From NCBI GenBank assembly GCA_949752735.1, contig OX457047.1, positions 39,584,995-39,648,994 on the forward strand: a stretch of DNA of 64,000 nt, in the 5' to 3' direction. Positions 29,001-39,278 of the stretch are shown piece by piece (the stretch's first letter is position 1; the number at the start of each line of letters is the position of its first letter). The notes below the pieces were generated by a model. That model was not told the DNA's origin. It did no database searches and saw nothing but the letters and a program-made list of their open reading frames with translations. The translations under genes were made by a program, and so were the position numbers. The DNA comes from Lumbricus terrestris. Lineage: Eukaryota; Annelida; Clitellata; Crassiclitellata; Lumbricidae.

Positions 29001-32000
29001 TAAAAAGTGAAGAAAAAAAACTAATTTTCTTAAGCATGTTGAAATCAGAATGGAAAATCTGGATCCATTCTGATTTCAACATGCTTGGGTTTTTACACAT
29101 ACCAGCCACCAAACAGATTTGACATGTAACCAGGTTGAGAATTTATACCATTTATCTATCCGCTGTCTACTGTCGCTTTGTTTTAGCGCTCAGGTTGGAA
29201 ACTTTGCACGCTATGCGAATCTTTTGCCTCCTCAGGATTCCAGTTTCAAGGTACGAGTCCAATTTTTTACTAATTATTCTATAGTAGAATTATTAATGAA
29301 TAATTTTGTTTTAGAAATAGGTACGGCACATTGCATGTCAACTGCAATTCACGAACATTGCATCAATGGCTTTCATTGTGGATGGTGTACCTTTGTGCAC
29401 CGGTTTTATCTCTAGCTGTGACGTCTTAGTTTCCTTCTGAGGGATGAGTAGTAGGCCTAGTTTAAGTAAGTAAATAGGTAAGTAAGTTAGTAAGTTGATT
29501 CTTTATTAACCAATTACTAATCCTGCTAACACTTTTCTTCAAACTTTTGCATATTTCACTTTGTAGGAGCAGTGGTGGAAATGAGTAGCAATAATGACTG
29601 ATGACAATGAATTAATAATTATATTAATTATTAATATTAATTATAATTTTAATCATAAATTTTTTTATGTAGGTTGTGCACCTCGATGGAGACAAGCTGG
29701 ACATGTTCACCCACTGGGTTGCGCTCGTTCCAAAATCAACCACGAAAGTACGTTTCTCAATGTCACTAGTTTCTTTGCAACGTTCACCACATTTGTAAGA
29801 AATGGAATTGTAAACTCGAGATTTCTACAGTGCCCCAGAAGCAAAGTTTCAGGAGCCGGCTTGCATGATTGGTAGGCAGGTGGTCAAAATCTGAAGAGTC
29901 AGGCAAGCAGAAATGAAATGAAATCTAAATGTTTGCTCCATACATTACAAATAGGTACGGCATTAGTAGAAATTTGTTTAGTGTCATTTTATGGCCTATT
30001 GACCTTTTATCGACAAGCATGCACTAAAAGCAACTAGGAAAACAATGCATCTCATCATTCATTCATTCATTCAAGAATTTATATAGCGCTTCTTCAAGGG
30101 AACTACTCAGAAGCGCTCCCGACTCTAGCACGGCAAAAAAGGACAGTTTTGAAAGCATTAATAATGCAAGACTAAACATTTGCTGATTGGAATGTTGTAC
30201 TTGTTGCAGATGATCCTGATGATCGATATGTACAACACGACAAAGCGCCATCTACAGTACAACATGACAACACTGAGCAACTTCTTCTGGAGTTTTCCGG
30301 ACAAGATCGGCCATGAGGACGTCGTTGTAAACAGAACAAAGCCAAGGACCGTCTTCTACCGAATTGATCTGCAGGGTCTCGAAATTCCACTGCAGGCTTT
30401 CTTTGCTAGCATCGTCTGCAAATCATGCACAGCCAACACGTCAGGTGGAATTGGTTGTTATAGATTGTTTGAAATAAATTCAATAATTGAGGCAATGTAA
30501 TGTGATCGGGTATTTAAATAGCGCATTCTAAATGCAGGATATCAATTGCTTAGAACTTCTTTGGAATGCGTTTTCTCCTTCCATTTGCTTGACGCTTCTG
30601 CCTGGCAGTCTCACTTTTTCCTTCTCTCTTCTCAAAGGCGCGGTGGTGTAGTGGTGACATCGTTGCCTTGAAGTCGGAAGGTTTGAGGTTCGAATCCACC
30701 TCAAGTCGCCGTGCAGGGACCTTGGGCAAGTCCTTCACTCGCAATTGCTCAGCGCTTCGGCGTGAAACTCCGATGCAGGGTCCGCTCTGCAGTCGGGAGC
30801 ACCTCTGAGTAGAGAGCTGGAAGGGGTGCTATGACAAGTGCACTTACATACAAACAAAACGTACTTCTTCTCACAGGGCTTTGCACACTGAAGGTGCTTC
30901 CAAACGTTTCGCCGTACTGGAGTTGCTTTATAAATGCTTAGGTGCAAAATTTCAAAAGATGTCCAGTGATTAGCATTCTAAACTGTTCATCGAAAGACTT
31001 GAGATTGAAATCCCATTTTTATGATGTGCTTCCAAAAGGAAATTTCTTTATCAAATTCTGATTATTTTGGTTGCATTATTTTTATTTCCAGCTGAAGCGG
31101 ATTACGTTGTCGCAAAGTTTGTTGTGCCTTGGACGAAGGATTCCAGCTACACAGTCATAAAGTGAGCTCAGGAATACATGCTCTACATTCATTCATTCAT
31201 TCATTTGTATATTCATTTGCTCGCTTCCTTCATTCATTCATTCATTCACTCCATTCATGCACTCCATTCATTTGCTTCATTCATTTGCTTCATTAATCCG
31301 TTCCTTCATTTATTTAATTCATTTTTCCATTAATTTGTTAATTAATTAATTAATTCATTCATTTTTTCTTTCATTCATTCATTTTCTCCATTCATTCATT
31401 CATTTATTCGTTCAACGAAGACTTTGCTGTCGATCCTAAGAAAGACTAGAGGTATTGAATCTCCCACCCCTCCACCAAAAATCTCTTTCAATTCCCACCC
31501 TGGGTCTCACCTATGTGGTCCCAACTGCAGCCAACACCCTACCTCCTGAAATTCTTTCGGCTGACTACCTTGCGCAAGGCTGTAGCCAGGATTTGATTTC
31601 GGGGGGTGTTTCTTTTCGGCCCGAAAAATTGGTGACCTTTTTTTTGTCACCCGGCCGAAATCGTCAGAAAATGTCACCAATTCATTCAATTTTTTTACAT
31701 TTTTCATTTCGGGGGTATTTTCATGGTTTTATTTCATGGTTTTTACATCATGTGCCCGTAAATGGATTTGATTTATTTTTTACATTTTTCATTTCAGGGG
31801 GTGTTCAAACACCCAAAACCTCCCCCATAGCTAATAATAATAATAATAATAATAATGACGACAAGTAAAAAGCTACGGCCTTGACCCTGCGATGTGTTTG
31901 ATCGTGGTTCTGTTTCAAACAGACGTGGACAGGACGGACGCGTGTCGCTGAAACTGCCGACACCTAAACCAGAGGACTTTAACGGCCATGCACAGCTGCA

Positions 32001-34352
32001 CCTCTACGTTCTTCCGTCATGTACCTACCAGCTGAAGATCGGAATCGCCTGGCAGGAACTGCTCGGACAGGTCGGTAAACGCTGTCGCCCACTGGCTCCA
32101 TCTGGAGCGAGGAGCGGGATTTATCACCTGATGCTTACCTATAATAATGAGTTGCTAATGAAGGTTGCTTAAACACTTATTAAATCTGCTGGTGTCTTAA
32201 GGTATAATGTATGTATGCATTTATGTATGTATGTATGTGTGTATGTTGTATGTATGCATATATGTATGATTAATCTTGTCTGTAAATGTGCGTGCTTATT
32301 TACAATATTGTTCGTAAATACACTCTGCAACTGAGATTTAAAGTTGATAGTTACTTCCTTATGTCTTTTCCTGGTTTAATATTATTTATATAAAATTATA
32401 CTATACAATACATATTGCAGCAGGCTCCTAGCAGTGCCTGTTAAAAATAGTGCTGTTAGAATGCCCTGTTGGCCATTTGCTGTGGAATGGCCTTTCTGCT
32501 ATAACTCGTGTTCAGATTTTATCTGGAGCCACTACTGCTTCTGTCCATTGTCTTAAGACTTCTATTTTTCCAGGGGTTCTTCGCACTGGGAGCACCTCTG
32601 ATTAGATTCGCTGCGAGAGGCACTTTATAAATCCATATTAGTATAGTATGCAAATTTATATTGTGATGAGGTCCCTGTGATTATATTTATGTTTTGTTAG
32701 AATATAGGTATGAAATAATGTACATGTATTTTCGTATACATAATTCTATTTCTGCAGGCTTCAATATATGTCTTGTTGGTGTTACATGTGGTTGTGTTGG
32801 TGTTACTTGTGGTTGCATGGTAGACTGTCCGTTTCTACGGTGGATTCATACCTGGCTACATCGTCATTCAAGTCATGATGGCTCTGTCCTGGCAGCTGAT
32901 GATGCTTGATGAACAAGGTGTGTAGCCAACCCTACATACAAACTATGTAACTGATTTACGTAGGAAATGTAAAGGAGAGATGCATTGATGTTACACAAGA
33001 TACGCAAATACAACTGCAACCTGTCAACGTTCCACTGAATCTTATTGGCTTTTGAGTAATCATAGTTAATCTTAATCTTAATATTATTATTATTGCTATT
33101 ATTAATGTTAATATTATTATGTTTTTTTAAATTCCGAGGTTATAGGTTGTTGTCTCCAACATACTGGTCGAAAGTGCGTTAAATGCCACGGCGTTAAGAC
33201 TTATTTTGCAGTTGTTCAGCGGGGATTTAGGAATTTCCTTCTCAGCTGGTCAATTCAGCTTCAGTGCATCAATTTGACTCTTTGGGATTGACCTGTTGTG
33301 AGCTTTATTAATATACAAGCACTTGTTTAGTTAAGATTTCTTTTGGAGCATTTGCAAGCAAAGATTTTTTTTCGTTACAGCAATGGCTCCAAGTTTCGCT
33401 TCCTCTCACCTTCGTTGGGCTCAGCCGTACAGGGTCGTGATCGCAGCACTTGGCATTCGATTCATATTCAGGTAGACTGATTAACATGTTATGCGGTTTT
33501 AATTGATTAAGTATTAATATTAACTTGCACTAAAAATAGTCTTGGAGCTAGGGGTTAGGATTTTATAAGCTATTAGCTTTTCCTGATTCCTATTGCACTC
33601 TGTTTATTGAGTCACGTTTATACTGTTTGACTTGTGTGTGTGCAATAAATATAAATAAATAAAATAAAAAAGAAAATAAAGTTTTATTACATGACCGCTA
33701 TTCAAGTGACTTTACTACTCGTTTTTTCTGAAATTATCCTTTCTCTCCTACGCAGTTCCAAAGATGTCTTAACCTTTACCGATCCTGTGTCCGCTCTCAG
33801 CGGCCAATTTTGGGCCAATAAATTATCCTTCGGACCGGTAAGGGTTAATAATGCTTTGTAATTGCGTACTATGATGATTTAATTGCATATTTTGATTATT
33901 TTGTGACCGTACTACACGCTTTAGATTTTTCGCGTTCGACATTCCCGCAGTGCGTTTGCAGGCGGTTCAATCAAGTCCATACTTACTAATGCTTGTGATA
34001 TTATGTGATTTTCCATATTGTAGTTACCCAGAGAAGGAGAACCTGATGTCTAAACTTGGCTTGCCCCCGGACGACATTCACGAACTCGCTCGACAGAACA
34101 TCTGGTACCCTGCTCTGCCCGTTGTCCTCTATCTGGTTGCCTACGCGTTCGTCGTTGTCTTCGTGCAACTGCTTAATCTCGTAATCGCTGCTGTAGCAAG
34201 GGTGCTGTCGGTCTTTTGTGAACGGTTCGTTTCCATGTAGTCGTTTATTTACTGTTAGCGTATTCATGCAAAATAATCATTGCGTTACTTGATCATTAAA
34301 ACTCATAATAATTACAATTCATAAAATAATAATTATTATAATAATAATAATA

Positions 34353-34391
<39 letters not shown>

Positions 34392-37300
34392 TTAATAATA
34401 ATAATAATAATAATTGCACTTTTACGTAATTTACCAATGACTATTACCATTAACTCCAGAACAACAAAGCTCCTCATATTGTTTGTTAGAGCCTGAGGTA
34501 TACAATGTATCGGACGAAAAAATAAATAATAAAATAAATGAAAAGCAATAACAATAATAATTCCATTTGAAATTGAAAAGTATGCTTCGAGATTACTTGG
34601 TATGGTAGAAAAAGATGATAAAAAGTTTAACAGAAGTCGAATTTAGCTGTACATCTGCCATAATTATAGTTACCCCAGGAATTAAAGGCTGAATGAAGTT
34701 TATGGGGCTTGTGTCTATTGAACCGAATCCAATAATTGAGCCCACCTCCTGATCTCTGTGCCTGCATGTTGCCATTCACCCATCTATCTGAAGCACTCGA
34801 TAGAGAAATAATTATCGTTTGAGCTAGAGTAAAACTGATATGGTTTAGAGCATTAGCTGATCATGAGGTTGGGGTACACACTGCAAAGGCCTTCCCATCT
34901 TAGATTAATAATAATGATAATAAGATGATTTATATTATGGTGTCGTAGCTCATCTGAGGCCGAAGGAAAGGGCACTGTACATTGTACACGAGTTCAGAAA
35001 GTTAATGGCAGTTATGCGATTGTTTAAACAGATTATATTTACAGGGCTGTTCTTGATGCCAAGTGTGAATCTACCCTGTGGTAAAAGATATCGGCTGCTT
35101 TAAAATTCGTTCAAACGTAGGTTTCGTACTTTGCTGATGACTTTTGAAAGATTTTTAAAGCCTGCTGTGGCAATGTTTGTGTTGTCACGTTAACTTAGAG
35201 CATTTTAAATGTGTTTCAGGTTTTTGACCTCTGCACTCTTTGAGAGACTGTTTCTCGTCTGGCAGTATTTGGTTCTCGGTCTTGGGCTGCTGGGGGCCGC
35301 CCTCTTCTGTGGCTCTCTTGGAGTTGCGGCAGCCAATTGTGTCTACCTGGTCAAGGTATGTTGCTCATGTCACATATGGGGCACGTTGGTGTAGGGGTAT
35401 GTTCGAAGCCCTGGAGCCGGAAAGTTGCAGGTTCGAATCCACCTCAGGCTGCCGTGCATAGACCCTGAGCAAGCCGTTGACTCACAATTGCTCATGCACG
35501 TCGACGTGAAACTTCGATTCAGTGTCAGTCCGTGCTGTATTCGGGAGCGCCTCTGTGTAGTAATCTTTAAGGGGCGCTATAACAAGTGCTCATACATACA
35601 TGTATATGTTCATGCATATGTACATACAATCAATCAACCAATCAATTTTTTATTGGTCCGTATGTATCAAGCACACTAAGATATAAGGCAGGAAAATAGT
35701 TACATAAAGCATTACAAGTATCACAAGTTAATCAGGCAATAATCAAGGTGAGGACTAATTAGTTAACGCAAATTATATAAACCTTTGGCCTAGATTGGTA
35801 ATACCCGCAGGAATATATACGAAGAGATTATTTAAACCCAGTGGCTCTAGGATTGAGTGATACCTGTGTGAACAGTAGCATACATACATATATACATACA
35901 TACATACATACATACATACATACATACATAGGCCTACATACATACATAGTTACATACGTTCATACAGTGGCAGATTAGTTAGAGCTGTCGCAGGCCTAGT
36001 AGCATGCAGAGTATGAGTTTGATCCCCTGGTGGTTACTGTGTAGGGAGCAATATATCTATTCACAGTTGCTCAGCACCAAAAGTTTGTTGGTCATGACAT
36101 AATGTTGCTTAATTAATGCATAATGGTAACAGTAATTATCGTAGTTACAATACCGTTAATGTAACTTGAAATCATTTTCTGTATTGCCACTACCATTGCT
36201 GACATTCTACCATTGCGAGTATTCATCATTGGCTTTATCCTTTTCTTTTGCAGATGTTTGTGAATTACATCAAAGTTCGAAAGCACAGCCAATCCGAGCA
36301 GGAGATCTGGACTCGTTTTAACATCGACTTCTCGTTGGTGTTGCTCCTCCTAAGTTCGCTGGTCTTAAACCTGCCTTCGTTCCTCATCTGGTTTCAGAAT
36401 CTGTCGTGGTGCGTTGAAATTATCAGACAATTCTGCCAAATTTTTGTTTTCTTCGATCATTGTATATTAGGATGATATGCTGCATATTTGGGTAGGATTA
36501 TGATCATAGGCATATTGGGGTAGGATTATGACCATAGGCATATTGGGGTTGGATTTTGGGTTTAATCATCTACATAAAATTTTAATAATCTGAATTTTTT
36601 TGCCAATTCTTTGTACTTGTGATCACGTTCAGTGGGAAAATCTCGAGATGGAAACCTCGTCGAAATTTTTTACATGATGTGGCAATATTATTATTATTTT
36701 TTTTAAAGTTTTTCTTTGACCCTGTGGTTGATAGATCTTTGAGGATCTGAATATCACTCGAAGCAAATGTGCGGTGTATGGAATAATCAGAAAACCCTGT
36801 CCTCAGCGTCGTTATGACTTTGCTGCATGAGTCTTTGTTAAGTATTGGAATTGTCTTTCTGTTTCCAGGGAGACTATGAGTTTACCAGTTGATCCTTCGC
36901 TGAGTAATGGAGTCATCTTGTGCATCTCGGTGGTGCTTCTGACGTTTGCAGATTTTCCAGTGACCAGAAAGTAAGATCTGTTCCAAGTCACAGTGTCATC
37001 AAGCTTTAAAATCAATTCACTCTAAAGTCCATTTTGATACGAACAGTTACTTAGCTACTAATCCTGTTCTGATGGCTTAAAGTAAATGTTCCTGATATTG
37101 TGGTCTTCGCTAGGTTTAAATTTCTTGGCCACCCAACTGTCTAATTTCTGCTCCAATATAATTATAATTTTTTTCAAATTCGAATTTCTGTTTCTGCTAT
37201 CTGGTCTAGATTTAATTCCTGATCTCGCCTCAGGTTAAATTATAATTCCTGACCCTGCCTTGTGACTTCTCTGCACACATCTCTCTCTCTACTAAATTGA

Positions 37301-37818
37301 TCTTTTGGCATCAGCTCAGCTTATTTTCCATTTTATGGCATTCATCTTTAATAAGTAATTTATTATCAACCTTCTTCACTGGTGTGATACAGGTTTATTT
37401 GACAGAATTCTCTCTAAGAATCAAGAAATTTCTTTAACAGTGCTATCAAGCTATCTAGATTGTTTGCATTATTTCGCCTGCATTAGATACACTGAGTCAC
37501 TTTAACTTAGCCTCCCAAGGTAGAATTTGGAAATCAACTGGCAGGTAGGAAAAACCAAAAAAAATTGAACCCTCCCGACTCCCTTGTTGAATTCAATATC
37601 TGACTCAATGGACAAAATATTTTGTTTGTTTTAGTGAGATGCTGAGCATCATGGGCTTCATTGCTTACCTGTGTGCCATCACTCTGGTTCTCATGGCAAC
37701 CGTTTCCCTCTTCCGCATCTCGTACTTCATCAACGCCACCATGATGACAATTGCCCTTCCATCGGCCGTTATATCCATCTCACGCGCCAGGGCCGCTGCC
37801 AAACAGAAATCGGAATAG
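14911..37818 (+). CDS. PGAP1: PGAP1, GPI inositol-deacylase, complete (one junction unresolved)
   Basis: Coding exons: 14911-15045, 16211-16278, 16999-17019, 18472-18542, 21139-21227, 21566-21608, 22385-22479, 23262-23516, 24592-24624, 25555-25607, 26296-26362, 27160-27324, 28295-28375, 28593-28645, 29187-29250, 29673-29747, 30210-30444, 31092-31161, 31923-32070, 32824-32917, 33381-33471, 33756-33857 (or 33837), 34024-34224, 35220-35355, 36254-36408, 36869-36970, 37635-37818. Total is about 961 aa (human 922). The enzyme removes the inositol acyl chain from GPI-anchored proteins in the ER (family knowledge). Visible: an N-terminal membrane anchor (residues 6-26); [25 protein letters not shown]; the serine-hydrolase motif GHSMGG, with the predicted nucleophile at Ser173 and the motif split by intron 7; [38 protein letters not shown]; and a hydrophobic multi-pass C-terminus from about residue 700. 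An in-frame TAG at 14887 supports the ATG chosen. Exons 22-23 join in frame only with donor gtaatt at 33858, not the stronger gtaagg at 33838. Confidence 0.94.
15086..15128. repeat. Short hairpin, 15-nt arms
   Basis: GCGTAATTGCAGTAT (15086-15100) and ATACTGCAATTTCGC (15114-15128) are inverted repeats with one mismatch around a 13-nt loop, early in PGAP1 intron 1. Confidence 0.75.
17100..17290 (+). repeat. Dispersed repeat family B, internally amplified
   Basis: It begins with a degraded core (GCACCAGCTTATTCAAGAGC). A short GAGC/GCTGAGC motif then repeats several times, e.g. GCTGAGCTT and GAGCGTTGAGCC, as if the core end had been locally amplified. Confidence 0.5.
17966..18303. repeat. (GGT)n compound microsatellite
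   Basis: Two GGT blocks, 17969-18045 and a nearly pure run of about 25 units at 18228-18303, lie immediately 5' of PGAP1 exon 4 (18472). The long Gly/Val/Thr frames here are artefacts. Confidence 0.97.
18738..19480. repeat. (TA)n and TATG-rich microsatellite region
   Basis: Several TA runs (18738-18757, 18895-18950, a run of about 27 units at 19110-19163, 19205-19225) are embedded in TGTA/TATG-rich sequence. No coding signal. Confidence 0.93.
19900..20510 (+). repeat. Two tandem copies of an ATT-tailed dispersed element
   Basis: Copy 1 (about 19915-20100) and copy 2 (about 20104-20380) share GTGCAAAGG..AAAAG.AAC.GC.TTGAA and AAGAGGT..GCT.TCTCC. Each ends in an (ATT)n tail, the second expanding into a mixed ATT/ATAT tract to 20515. 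The shared head GAGGTATA.. also appears near 34490. Class unknown; the tail suggests retroposition. Confidence 0.55.
20537..21020. mobile_element. Non-autonomous hAT element, 484 bp
   Basis: It begins TAGGGTTACCATA and ends with the exact reverse complement, giving 13-bp terminal inverted repeats. It is flanked by a perfect 8-bp duplication, GTTCCATG, at 20529-20536 and 21021-21028, as expected for hAT transposition. The interior has repeated TCCGGG motifs near the left end and no transposase frame. Located in PGAP1 intron 4. Confidence 0.9.
21850..22130. repeat. (ATT)n tracts
   Basis: Two ATT-rich runs, 21850-21910 and 22020-22125, in PGAP1 intron 6. The Leu-rich frame is spurious. Confidence 0.95.
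22600..22820 (-). mobile_element. LINE-derived fragment, minus strand
   Basis: It shares ACAGATGGACCTACAACTGA and GAGAAAGCA.GA with 60650-60720. It is preceded by the ATTC-type simple tail (22490-22600) that marks the 3' end of the partner LINE read on the minus strand. 5' truncated, no intact frame. Confidence 0.55.
22842..23020 (+). repeat. (TTAC)n tail of a LINE-like element
   Basis: TTAC units with TTGCC/TACC variants follow AATAAAGGCTATAC, the same junction as in the LINE at 24996-25480 (AATAAAGAATATTC then TTAC units). This is probably a truncated 3' end of that family. Confidence 0.65.
24015..24255 (-). mobile_element. tRNA-derived SINE (family 2)
   Basis: Read on the minus strand, a tRNA-like head (GTGTAGTGGTTAGAGC, then a GGTTCAAATCC B-box) is followed by GTGGGAAGATGAGACGGTGA and GGGAGAGGACTGG. 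A second copy in plus orientation lies at 61780-61995. Confidence 0.75.
24375..24455 (+). mobile_element. Partner-LINE 3' terminus (truncated)
   Basis: It carries GAGCTCCTGAGTAG, then TTTCTTGAAGGGGTGTTATA and an (AATG)n tail, matching the LINE terminus described at 47190-47312. Confidence 0.6.
24785..24995. repeat. Degenerate ATCATTTTAATC tandem array
   Basis: Variants of TTTTATCATTTTAATCA recur about a dozen times with drift, immediately before the LINE fragment at 24996. Confidence 0.85.
24996..25480 (+). pseudogene. Non-LTR retrotransposon ORF2 3' fragment
   Basis: The frame carries [20 protein letters not shown] and [24 protein letters not shown], the C-terminal thumb/connector region shared by CR1- and Jockey-like reverse transcriptases. 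It shifts frame near 25311 (continuing [12 protein letters not shown]) and ends in AATAAAG plus a TTAC simple tail. A 5'-truncated dead copy in PGAP1 intron 9. Confidence 0.85.
25670..26060. repeat. Purine-rich GGA/GAA and (GAT)n tract
   Basis: A strand-asymmetric GGA/GAA block (25670-25900) runs into a nearly pure (GAT)n run (25950-26030). The Ser-rich and Asp-rich frames are artefacts. PGAP1 intron 10. Confidence 0.95.
26458..26548. repeat. (ATTC)n microsatellite
   Basis: About 20 ATTC units. In this window (TGAA)n/(ATTC)n tracts usually mark partner-LINE tails; this one would be in minus orientation. Confidence 0.93.
27505..27910 (+). mobile_element. SINE-like repeat family 3, best copy
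   Basis: The head GGGGAGCCTAGTGGTTGTCA with GGTTGAAATCC looks tRNA-derived. The body contains GATAACAAAGATCATTGGCG, CTCCTCCTTTATCCAGACTT and GGGACTGGCACTGTCAGAGT, shared with 5995-6090 and in part with 50430-50500. PGAP1 intron 12. Confidence 0.65.
27965..28090 (-). mobile_element. Partner-LINE 3' terminus, minus strand
   Basis: It reads on the minus strand as ..AGTTGGGAGCATTTTGAGTA..TTTGAAGAGGCACTGTCCAAATTCTTGAATGAATG, a degraded version of the terminus at 47190-47312. Confidence 0.6.
28725..28845. repeat. 34-bp minisatellite, about 3.5 copies
   Basis: Unit CACCCTTCCTTTGAATTTGT plus AATTTCTGATGTTG, in PGAP1 intron 14. Confidence 0.88.
29032..29086. repeat. Perfect 23-bp inverted repeat with 9-nt loop
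   Basis: The left arm 29032-29054 begins AAGCATGTTGAAATCAGAAT, and 29064-29086 is its exact reverse complement. The spacer is AAATCTGGA. Located in PGAP1 intron 14, 100 bp upstream of exon 15. Confidence 0.97.
29815..29905 (+). repeat. Dispersed repeat family B, diverged copy
   Basis: ACTCGAGATTTCTACAGTGC followed by a degraded core (AGGAGCCGGCTTGCATGATT) and GAGTCAGGCAAGCAG, the last also present in the 48375 copy. Confidence 0.5.
30058..30170 (-). mobile_element. Partner-LINE 3' terminus, minus strand
   Basis: Minus-strand reading encodes KTVLF..RVGSASE then TAG, followed by AGCGCTATATAAATTCTTG and (AATG)n. The coding end and stop match the copy at 47190. It lies 40 bp upstream of PGAP1 exon 17. 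Confidence 0.75.
30637..30846 (+). mobile_element. tRNA-derived SINE (family 1), full length
   Basis: GGCGCGGTGGTGTAGTGG head, GGTTCGAATCC B-box, then CTTGGGCAAGTCCTTCACTC, and a tail GTCGGGAGCACCTCTGAGTA with AAGGGGTGCTATGACAAGTG. PGAP1 intron 17. Confidence 0.88.
31180..31415. repeat. ATTC-rich simple repeat
   Basis: Interrupted (ATTC)n with GCTTC and TTAATTAATTAA interruptions, in PGAP1 intron 18. Confidence 0.9.
31575..31883. mobile_element. Short hAT-like element, family CAAGGC, 309 bp
   Basis: Left end CAAGGCTGTAGCCAGGATTT; right end inverts to CAAGGCCGTAGC. Flanking octamers are ACCTTGCG (31567-31574) and ACCCTGCG (31884-31891), seven of eight identical. An (AAT)n run is inserted near the right end. 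The element ends 39 nt upstream of PGAP1 exon 19. Confidence 0.82.
34330..34415. repeat. (AAT)n tract
   Basis: AAT units interrupted by ATTAAT, in PGAP1 intron 23. Nothing else recognisable is seen between 34225 and 35219 apart from a GAGCCTGAGGTATA fragment near 34490. Confidence 0.9.
35377..35590 (+). mobile_element. tRNA-derived SINE (family 1)
   Basis: GGGGCACGTTGGTGTAGGGG head, AGGTTCGAATCC B-box, and tail TCGGGAGCGCCTCTGTGTAG with AAGGGGCGCTATAACAAGTG. It starts about 21 nt inside PGAP1 intron 24, close to the splice donor. Confidence 0.85.
35880..35950. repeat. (CATA)n microsatellite
   Basis: About 14 CATA units with one AGGCCTAC interruption. A degraded tRNA-like sequence (35960-36070, GGCAGATTAGTTAGAGC) follows and may be another SINE head. 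Confidence 0.85.
36483..36560. repeat. 28-bp tandem repeat, 2.7 copies
   Basis: Unit GGCATATTGGGGTAGGATTA plus TGACCATA, in PGAP1 intron 25. Confidence 0.85.
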
Positions 37819-38679
37819 AATATTTCAGCCGTAGTGCACTCGCGTCATTCCAGAATGAGATTCACTAGTGAAGCGGATTTCATTTAACCCCAATTATCGT
37901 TGTTTTTCGACAGACAACAAATGCACGGATATTCTGTTTACAGACGGGATGTTTGTGTAAACTCGCAACATAATCACCTCGATCGATGTTGTGCTGAATA
38001 TGCTCAGAAGTGAACTATGTGCAGTCGTGATTTTTTTGTTTTACACACTTTGTTTATTTAAGCTATCAAAAACTCATTTTCTTGTTTCTTATTTGATATT
38101 TTGTGACTGTTCGTGATAATGTTTTTGACCATTAATTTATTGCTAAGGGTATATTCTTACGTTGTGTATTGTGTAAATAATAATTAAACAATAATGATGT
38201 TATTTAAGAGTTATAATACTAAAAAAGAACTGTACCAGTAGTAGTACCGGTGGTTGTAGGAATAATAATAATAATTACAATGATAATAATATCAATAATA
38301 AGGATAATAATAATAACTGTTCCAGATATTGCTTTCATAATTTCTAAGTTCTTCGGGAAATGAAGTACCTCTTGGAACAAAATAATAATAATAACAATAA
38401 TAATAGATAAGTTGTAAGACAATAAATACTAAGTAGATTGGTTTGTGTAATGAGTTATGAAATTCTAGTCAAATATTTCAGAAAGCACCGGAGAGAAACG
38501 AGAGAAGTTTCCTAGATTTGTCTGAAGTTGAATTTAAAATTTAATTCTTTTGAAAACTATCTGTGCAACAGTTTTCTTTGTTCAGTTGAGCTGAAAAAAT
38601 GTGTGTTTTTTATGCTGCTATTTTGCGTGAGGATTTAGAAGATTCTACGATTCATGATGCAGAGGTTTTGTGATCATGA

Positions 38680-38775
38680 TCTCCAAACTTCTAATGTGCC
38701 ACTCGAAAGCCAAGCACAGGCACCAGCTTATTCATGAGCACTGCATTAGGTCAAAAGGAGTGTCTGTAGAGAGCT
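38680..38775 (+). repeat. Dispersed repeat family B
   Basis: ATCTCCAAACTTCTAATGTG, then CCACTCGAAAGCCAAGCACA and GCACCAGCTTATTCATGAGC. Close to the 13255 copy. Confidence 0.6.
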
Positions 38776-39278
38776 CTTAATATCTGTAATATATAATCGA
38801 TAAATATTGTGTTTGACATGCTGTTAATTGAATAAAAATTTATACATGCTATTTATTGATGTATGATGATGATGATGATGATGACAGTTTGTAAGTTGTA
38901 GCCTATATCCAGTTTTTATTCTGTTAACTGAATCTTGTGCTGTTGATCAAAAGAAAAAATGATGTAAGCAGTTTTTCACTTGTAGGGGATTTGCGTTTTT
39001 TACTATTGTTCAAGCTCTGTTTTGTCATATTATGTTTCTAAAGTAAAGCTTTTCTAGACAGCACGCGATGTTTTTGGTGTCGAACACGTCGAATTTTTTT
39101 GTTAACTATCTAGAGACCATGAAAAATGAAATTTCCGATCTGAGTTTGATGTTTGTATAGGCAGAAAGCCAGGCATTTTAAATAAAAATTTAGTGTTTTT
39201 TGCAAATCTTGGTGTTTTCTTTTCTTAAGAAATTGAGTATCTGCAACGTGTTGCACTGTCTATGAGCAATTGTTGTTG

